DNA from: Tetracentron sinense
Lineage: Eukaryota; Streptophyta; Magnoliopsida; Trochodendrales; Trochodendraceae
DNA length: 64,000 nt
Direction of reading: 5' to 3'
NCBI GenBank assembly: GCA_015143295.1
Contig: CM026570.1
Coordinates: forward strand, 8,704,047 to 8,768,046
The notes below the pieces were generated by a model, which had not been told where the DNA came from, made no database searches, and was given only the letters and a program-made list of their open reading frames with translations. Shown here one piece after another: positions 57,573-64,000 of this stretch; position 1 is the stretch's first letter, and each line of letters opens with the position of its first letter. The position numbers were made by a program, and so were the translations under genes.

Positions 57573-58764
57573 TGTCACGGTCAACTTTTTGATTTTGCGG
57601 AACAACCGTGCGGCGTCTCAATCATCCCATGATCTTGGCCAGCCTTACACCATTACACTATCCATCAATTGAACTGACCCAACATCTCGTGCTACAATGC
57701 TACGACAAGGTACGACCCGCTACCGAGTCCCATCCGCTAAACTACGCTCAGCTGGCTTACGCATCACTTCATCGTGTCGCACCCGACACTCGTCCAACAC
57801 ATAAGGTTCCCGCGTCACCGAGGTTCCATCTCGCGCATCTTTCATGATGTCAAGGTTCCCCGATCAAGCCGAACATCCAACACGGCCCGATACTCTCGAA
57901 CATGACTATCGGTCATCCTCACGCATCGCGGATAGCTAGGAACATCACTGCCCCGTTTACCGAGCATTGAGGACATGACGCCCACAACGCGATCCTCAGT
58001 CCTCTGACCGAGTATCCCAACCATACCACGGATCCCTCCTAGATGACCATGACGCATACCGCACGCTTAAAGGCCATACTAGGATGAAACCTCTTGCCCA
58101 AAGGCTCTTGCGCAGTGCTAGGAAGTCCATCTCCTTTGCACCGTCCTTGGATGCTCCAACAACCATCCAATGAGACTCCAATATCCCCTTCAGGATCCTA
58201 GAGCCCGCCCCCAACTCCTTTGGGTTGCTCATTAGGTGGCCCCAGATGTGCCACAAGGGAAGGTAGAGCTACACCCTTCTCCTCAAGGTGGATGATAAAC
58301 CTTTCACCCTTTACCAGAAGGAAACATCACCATTGCCGGTGGAGTCATACTGGTCTTTTACGGAACAGTACCCTGGATATCCACAAACCGTCTATACCAT
58401 TAAACTCGTATTAACTTTCTCTTCGAATGAAGGTACTATCGGCCCTACTTCCAATATACCATGTGGGCCCCACAACACTTGCCCACATGTGTTCGACCAA
58501 GCACCAAACTCAAGCTTCACTCCATAACTCTTCATGTGCACTTCACCCAAACCACAATACTTCGTACACAACATCAAGACACCTCCATGTCCTTTCACTT
58601 CGGTACCCAACACTAAGGCACCAACCTTGCACCACGCTGCGCTATCGCTTGCATAGTGTCTCGCCTATCTCATAGGCACTACATTGGCATCCTTTGCCCA
58701 TGCTCAGGCCATCCTGGCCCCGTATCACGGTCATGGCAGTACTGGACAACTTATGACCATGACA
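57573..58764 (-). repeat. LTR 2 (middle, mosaic)
   Basis: Its left part shares variants with LTR 3 and its right part shares variants with LTR 1, with the switch between 58436 and 58493. Confidence 0.93.
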
Positions 58765-60499
58765 CTCTCCCCCACCTGATTAGGTCGATGTCCTCATCGA
58801 CTCTCACCGAGTATCCATCAGCTCCACAACACAGCTTGCACACCTGCTCCTTCCACAGATCAGAACTCACTTCTGATGACCTAACGTATCAATTATTGTC
58901 TCAAACTTCACCTTCTTATGAATTTTGTCTGAAACATTCACCACACTTCGCCCAATTTCACACTGAACTTGGCCTTAGAGACTCTGTACATTGCCTTTGT
59001 CTTCAACATTTCTGTCTTTAACACGTTGCCTGAACTGCTAGGAGGGGTAATCTTCCTCGAATTTCTTTAAGTGCACATCTCCATGTGCATGTTTGGTCCT
59101 CCCAGGACCATCACTTGGCTGTCCTAAGCATTACGCTGACACTGATTGTCACCATGAACTTCGATCTTCGGTCTCACAACCTTGATTTTCAGCTTTCATT
59201 AGACATTCAGCTGCCATCCACTTCACCCTTGAAGCTTCATCCACTGCAGTTCACTCCGTCGAACTACACTCATCGTTCACCTTGAACATGAAGTACGTCA
59301 CTCATGACGAGGCTCGTAAGCCAACCGCATCTCATACGGTACTTCCTCCACAGTCTGCTTCCTTAGTTTACGCATGCGAGCATCGGTGTGTTGTCCCACT
59401 TCAACACTAAAGCCATCCCATAATAGCACCGACATCCACATCATTTACCCAAAGTCGCAAACACACATCACATATCCTCCGATGTAACACGGCCAGCAAC
59501 CTTATACATTACTCGAAACCGCAATAACGTCCACTACGCCAAATCTTTGTGAAACTCTTTATTTGTGCATCAAGTCCTTGACACACTAATCTTGTTTCCA
59601 CCATTCCTTGGTGCAAAACCATTTTTCACGTCTTCCTTGGTTGTGTACCAATCCATTGGCACACTTCTCCTTGTGATTCGTAACTCCATCACTTGTGCTG
59701 AACTCAATCCGGCGAGCTCAACTTTCCATAGCCAACAACCTATGAAGTTGTCTGAAACCACTGCATCATTTCAACCCTTTAACAACTTGCCTCACTCTTG
59801 AGGTCTTCCCTGCTTGCCTCACTCTTGAGGACTCCTATCATACTCTTGATATTCTGCCCGAGTGTTCCCCTACTCAAGCTTACATTGCATCTTGTAACCT
59901 TGTGGTGCCTCTCTAGTACCTCAACTCCTTGAGTACCCGAGATAACACTCATCCACTCTTATTGCATCATCTTATACAATTGAGCTTCCAACCTTGACTA
60001 GAGTATCTAATTACTCAAGTCTTTGACACCTTGCCAACATAGTTATGTGACTCTAGTACCTCAACATCCTATGTTTTCACTGAGAGAACACTTCACCCGA
60101 CCTTCGCACCACTGTGCTATTTCACTACGTGAGGTCTTGATACATCAACTCCTGGAGTCTTCATCTTGAACCAACACTGTGCTCTTCAAGTCCCAACACT
60201 GTCTTCAGCTTGAGTACATATTTGACCCTAAATATTTCATCGACCACTATCTACTAGTAGTCTTGCTCCAACACACCACTGCATTAGAGACCAACACCTA
60301 TATTATTGTCGAACTTCATCTCGATCCTAGACAAGTCTCTCCCGTAACAAGTCCACTCTCTAGAAGCCAACAAACTCTGTAGCCAGTAGTACTCCCACTA
60401 CTCGGAACCACAGTAGAAACATCTAGTGCATTCCAACCTGATCACCTGTTGCAACCTGTCGCTTCAGGCTCTCACGAGCAACCATGCTCTGATACCAAC

Positions 60500-61693
60500 T
60501 GTCACGGTCAACTTTTTGATTTTGCGGAACAACCGTGCGGCGCCTCAATCATCCCATGATCTTGGCCAGCCTTACACCATTACACTATCCATCAATTGAA
60601 CTGACCCAACATCTCGTGCTACAATGCTATGACAAGGTACGACCCGCTACCGAGTCCCATCCGCTAAGCTACGCTCAGCTGGCTTACGCATCACTTCATC
60701 GTGTCGCACCCGACACTCGTCCAACACATAAGGTTCCCGCGTCATCGACGTTCCGTCTCGCGCATCTTTCATGATGCCAAGGTTCCCCGATCAAGTCGAA
60801 CATCCAACACGGCCCGATACTCTCGAACACGACTATCGGTCATCCCCACGCATCGCGGATAGCTAGGAACATCACTGCCCCGTTTACCTAGCATTGAGGA
60901 CATGACGCCCACAACGCGATCCTCGGTCCTCTGACCGAGTATCCCAACCATACCACGGATCCCTCCTAGATGACTATGATGCATACCGCACGCTTAAAGG
61001 TCATACTAGGATGAAAACCTCTTGCCCGAAGGCTCTTGCGCAGTGCTAGGAAGTCCATTTCCTTTGCACCGTCCTTGGATGCTCCAACAACCATCCAAGG
61101 AGACTCCAAGATCCCTTTCAGGATCCTAGAGCCCGCCCCCAACTCCTTTGGGGTTGCTCATTAGGTGGCCCCAAATGTGCCACAAGGGAAGGTAGAGCTA
61201 CACCCTTCTCCTCAAGGTGGATGATAAACCTTTCACCCTCTACCAGAAGGAAACATCACCATTGCCGGTGGAGTCATACTGGTCTTTTACGGAACAGTAT
61301 CCTGGATATCCACAAACCGTCTGTACCATTAAACTCGTATTAACTTTCTCTTCGAATGAAGGTACTATCGGCCCTACTTCCAACATACCATGTGGGCCCC
61401 ACAACACTTGCCCACATGTGTCCGACCAAGCACCAAACTCAAGCTTCATTCCATAACTCTTCATGTGCACTTCACCCAAACCACAGTACCTCGTATACAA
61501 CATCAAGACACCTCCATGTCCTTTCACTTCGGTACCCAACACTAAGACACGAACTTTGCACCACGCTGCGCTATCGCTTGCATAGTGCCTCGCCTATCTC
61601 ATAGGCACCGCATTGGCATCTTTTGCCCATGCTCAGGCCATCCCGGCCCTGTATCATGGTCATGGCAGTACTGGACAACTTATGACCGTGACA
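60500..61693 (-). repeat. LTR 3 (outer, 5' LTR on the minus strand)
   Basis: Followed at the right edge by the AGAT flank. It carries private variants in its right third (e.g. GTGTCCGACC, ATAGTGCCTCG). Confidence 0.93.
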
Positions 61694-61739
61694 AGATGAC
61701 AAAAAAAATGGTCTCGGGTTGCCGCACACATTATGTGAT

Positions 61740-61910
61740 ATGTGACATAAAAGTGGAAAGTCATTTCATTTTCTCTTATGATTTTGACTTCTCTTCATTT
61801 GATATATCTTCTCATTTTTCTCACCACTTTATCGTCGCATGTCGCATATTATGTGGAGAAGTCAAAATCATAAAAGACAATGAAATGACTTATCCACCAC
61901 ATGTCGCACG
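61740..61910. repeat. Hairpin-forming inverted repeat
   Basis: AAGTCATTTCATTTTCTCTT ATGATTTTGACTTCTC on the left pairs with GAGAAGTCAAAATCATAAAA GACAATGAAATGACTT on the right (about 61757-61800 against 61856-61895). A foldback or MITE-like sequence next to the LTR array. Confidence 0.75.
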
Positions 61911-61969
61911 CATTGTAGTAGCTCGAAATCATTTTTCTAACATATGCCAGAGAGAGTTCAAGGCCCTTG

Positions 61970-62930
61970 GGAGTAGGGCTGTCAATAGGTAGGGCAGGGC
62001 AGGGCAGGGCATGGGCAATTCTAATTCTATCCTATATGGGTGAAACCATAACTTTGTCATACCTTTTTAAGGACCTGGATTTTTTTTGATAAAAGGTAAT
62101 ATAACACCTATCACACACAATTAGACCTAAAGTAACTGCTAAAAGACCATAAGGATGAGTCCAAGCAACCACTTCAAAAGGGTCTAACTAATGGAGGGTT
62201 GATGACCCCTTATACACCCCTTGCGTAGTTAGTACGCAGCTGATGTGAGATTAAGATAGATAGTAATAATAGTCAGCCACAAACATGAAATGATTTTTTT
62301 TTTGTAAGAGGTAATGTAACACCTAACACACACACACAATCATACCTAAGGTAACCACTAAGGTGCTATATGGGTGAGTCCAAACAATGACTCCAAAAGG
62401 ATCTGACTAATGGAGGGTTGATGGCCCCTATACATCCCTCGTCAGTACCCAACCAATGTGGGACTAAGAGGGATAATAATACATAGTCGCAATTAGGCCA
62501 TAATCTTGTCCTTAAGGGTTTGAAGAATTTTTAAAAAAAAATCATTTAAGGCAACCCAATAGATTGTTAAGTTGAAATTATTTAAAACAAATATAAAAAT
62601 AAAGTGAAACATGTATACTAATAAAACTAGATAAAACTTGGCAACAAATTAAGGTTGTAATAAAAAAAATTAATCGGTTGAAGCCAAAGTAGGTAGGGGT
62701 CAACCCTAACCCTGCCTTACTCATATGGGCAAGACCCTAACCATGCCTTAGCCGGCCTTGAATTAACTAAGCCCTAACCCTGCCCTCAAGGGTCGGATTG
62801 GGCCAGGCTAGACAGGATACCCTTGTAATAGGTTTTTTTTGACGGGCCTATTTAGGAATAAATTGAATGCAGTATCGGGTCTACGGACTATTTGATCCAC
62901 AAGGATCCGATCCATTTCTAACTCTGTGCT
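61970..62930. other. Repeat-rich spacer upstream of SAS10
   Basis: Begins with a GGGCA pentamer run (about 61992-62012). It then holds a direct repeat of about 200 bp (62078-62275 and 62295-62485, sharing GGTAATRTAACACCTA, GATGAGTCCA and CTAATGGAGGGTTGATG). About 62690-62830 is rich in CCCTAACCCTGCC motifs. No gene is seen. Confidence 0.6.
62078..62485 (+). repeat. Direct repeat, two copies of about 200 bp
   Basis: Both copies start after a T run and keep the same order of motifs to the TAGTCAGCC / CATAGTCGC end. They look like two copies of a short interspersed element or a local duplication. Confidence 0.75.
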
Positions 62931-62940
62931 TTAGGGTTTA
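62931..62940 (-). promoter_or_regulatory. Telo-box-like motif upstream of SAS10
   Basis: TTAGGGTTTA, i.e. AAACCCTA on the minus strand, lies about 180 bases before the start codon. This motif is common in promoters of plant ribosomal-protein and ribosome-biogenesis genes, which fits the gene. Confidence 0.5.
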
Positions 62941-62983
62941 TCAAGCGCTGGGGTTTATGAGGTGAAACGAGAGGAAATAACAC

Positions 62984-63019
62984 AAAATTAAAAATAAAAA
63001 TAAAAATAAAAATAAAAAT
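62984..63019 (+). repeat. AAAATA hexamer repeat
   Basis: Five or so units of AAAAAT/AAATAA lie about 100 bases before the SAS10 start codon, in its promoter or 5' UTR. Confidence 0.85.
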
Positions 63020-63121
63020 TGTGTTTTATTTGGTAGTTCTTCATCTCTGCTACTTATCATCTTTGGAACATACTCCCTCTCACAGATCCCTGTAATCTGC
63101 TGCTTACAAGCTTTTAAGCAA

Positions 63122-64000
63122 ATGGGCAAGGGAGGAAAGCGGCAAAAGAAATACCCTACAAAGCCTAGGAGAAGAACCTGTGATGATGATTTTGTGGAGA
63201 AAGATATGGACGACGAAATAGAGGCATGTAATTCAATTTGTTAATTTGCTTAGCTTTCAACAATTATTGGAGGCTCGAGTTATGTTTTTCTCGAATTCAC
63301 TAATTTTTTTTGCTGTTTTTTCAATTGCAGTTTCATGAAATAAGAAAGCCTAATTTGATAATTGGATTTCGGTTTATAAAAATATTGTTTTTGACGTGTT
63401 TTATCATTGCAGTTCATAAACAGAGAGATATAATTCCACTGGACCTTGATGGAGATATTGGGGCATCGGATGAATATAATGTACAACCAGTCTTTGATTT
63501 TGAGGTTTGTAATTATATCCTCTTTAAGCTTGATATCGAACGATTGCTTGATAATTAGGATAAGCTGCTCCCTAATTTGTATCTCCCGGTTGAAGCGATC
63601 TGCAACACATTTCATGATTATTAAAAATTTAGAAAATTCGGAGATAGACTGTTTATATGTCCAATTTAGAAACCCTTTTCAATTGTGTTTCGATCCAAAG
63701 ATAATGTACAACCAGTCTTTGCTTTTTGAGGTTTGTAATTATATCGTCTTTGAAGTCTGATATCCAACTATTGTTTGATAATTACGATAAACTGCTCCGA
63801 AATTTGTATCTCCCGGTTGAAGGGATCTGGAACATATTTCATGATTATTAAAATTTTGGAAAATTCGGAGATAGACTGTTTAAATGTCCAATTTAGAAAC
63901 CCTTTTCATTATTAAAATTTTGGAAAATTCGGAGATAGACTGTTTAAATGTCCAATTTAGAAACCCTTTTCAATTGTGCTTCGCAAATTTAAGCTTCGGT
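63122..64000 (+). CDS. SAS10: SAS10/UTP3-family ribosome-biogenesis protein, first two exons (partial)
   Basis: Exon 1 is 63122-63227 and exon 2 is 63413-63504, joining in frame to 66 residues; the rest lies beyond the window. The N-terminus is basic (MGKGGKRQKKYPTKPRRR, residues 1-18), followed by an acidic stretch and then HKQRDIIPLD (37-46) and GASDEYNVQPVFDFE (52-66), the conserved opening of plant SAS10 (THALLO). The family acts in the small-subunit processome in the nucleolus, in early 18S rRNA processing. Tyr57 replaces the acidic residue I would expect in SDED. The junction gca-t/tt gives Ala35-Phe36. A second acceptor-like AG at 63329-63330 would give an early stop. Identification rests on a short stretch, but the motifs are specific. 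Confidence 0.8.
63476..64000 (+). repeat. 225-bp tandem duplication including the end of SAS10 exon 2
   Basis: 63476-63700 (starting ATAATGTACAACCAGTC) is repeated from 63701 at high similarity, including the exon end, its GTTTGTAA donor and the intron start. A further 64-bp duplication (units from 63844 and 63908) follows. The second exon copy has an extra T that breaks the frame. Confidence 0.9.

Larger units (their letters stand above)
54645..61693 (-). mobile_element. Tandem LTR retrotransposon array: LTR-internal-LTR-internal-LTR
   Basis: Three LTRs (54645-55837, 57573-58764 and 60500-61693; 1193, 1192 and 1194 bp) alternate with two internal regions (55838-57572 and 58765-60499; 1735 bp each). 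On the minus strand each LTR starts TGTCA and ends TGACA or TAACA. A primer-binding site TTGGTATCAGAGC (initiator-Met tRNA) follows the 5' LTRs (near 57558-57570 and 60485-60497). A polypurine tract GTGGGGGAGAG precedes the next LTR. Four bases AGAT flank the whole array (54641-54644 and 61694-61697). No gag, protease, reverse transcriptase or integrase is seen in the internal region, so it depends on an autonomous partner. Confidence 0.93.

Noticed and set aside
54645..61693. CRISPR-like or satellite array
   Set aside because: The repeat unit is 2.9 kb with LTR, primer-binding site and polypurine tract in order, so it is a retrotransposon array. No short repeat-spacer pattern exists anywhere in the window.

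Overview
The window is nuclear DNA of a flowering plant. It is AT-rich, its genes have many GT-AG introns, and most introns and spacers are packed with plant transposons. The proteins resemble Arabidopsis ones clearly but not closely. A non-Brassicaceae dicot, or an early-branching eudicot or magnoliid, would fit; I cannot place it further. No bacterial, organellar or viral genes were seen.

Six host genes can be assembled by splicing. From left to right they are: a peroxisomal adenine nucleotide carrier (PNC type, + strand, 345-14404, 5 exons, 320 aa); a Yip1-domain Golgi/endosome membrane protein (+, 19024-27962, 6 exons, 279 aa); a CLE signalling-peptide precursor (+, 30480-30701, intronless, 73 aa); cytosolic seryl-tRNA synthetase (-, 36875-46635, 9 exons, 447 aa); a mitochondrial-type P-class PPR protein like At4g02820 (-, 48298-54478, 2 exons, 512 aa); and the first two exons of a SAS10/UTP3 ribosome-biogenesis protein (+, from 63122, running off the right edge). 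All splice junctions keep frame and give family-typical lengths. The genes do not form a pathway; this is ordinary plant gene order.

Four introns are greatly enlarged by transposons: PNC intron 1 (12.1 kb), YIP intron 3 (5.8 kb), SerRS intron 5 (5.8 kb) and the PPR intron (4.6 kb). They and the spacers hold non-autonomous hAT elements with 8-bp target duplications, a family of foldback elements, Helitron-like termini, L1-type and RTE-type LINE fragments, and several tRNA-derived SINEs with target duplications.

The most striking structure is at 54645-61693. It is a non-autonomous LTR retrotransposon on the minus strand arranged LTR-internal-LTR-internal-LTR. Its middle LTR is a visible mosaic of the two outer ones, as expected from unequal crossing-over. 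Its 3' LTR ends only 166 bp before the PPR start codon. A second informative locus (31845-34256) is a tandem duplication in which one copy gained a MITE and the other a LINE, so each copy serves as the empty site of the other. I found no evidence for a new enzymatic or defence system.
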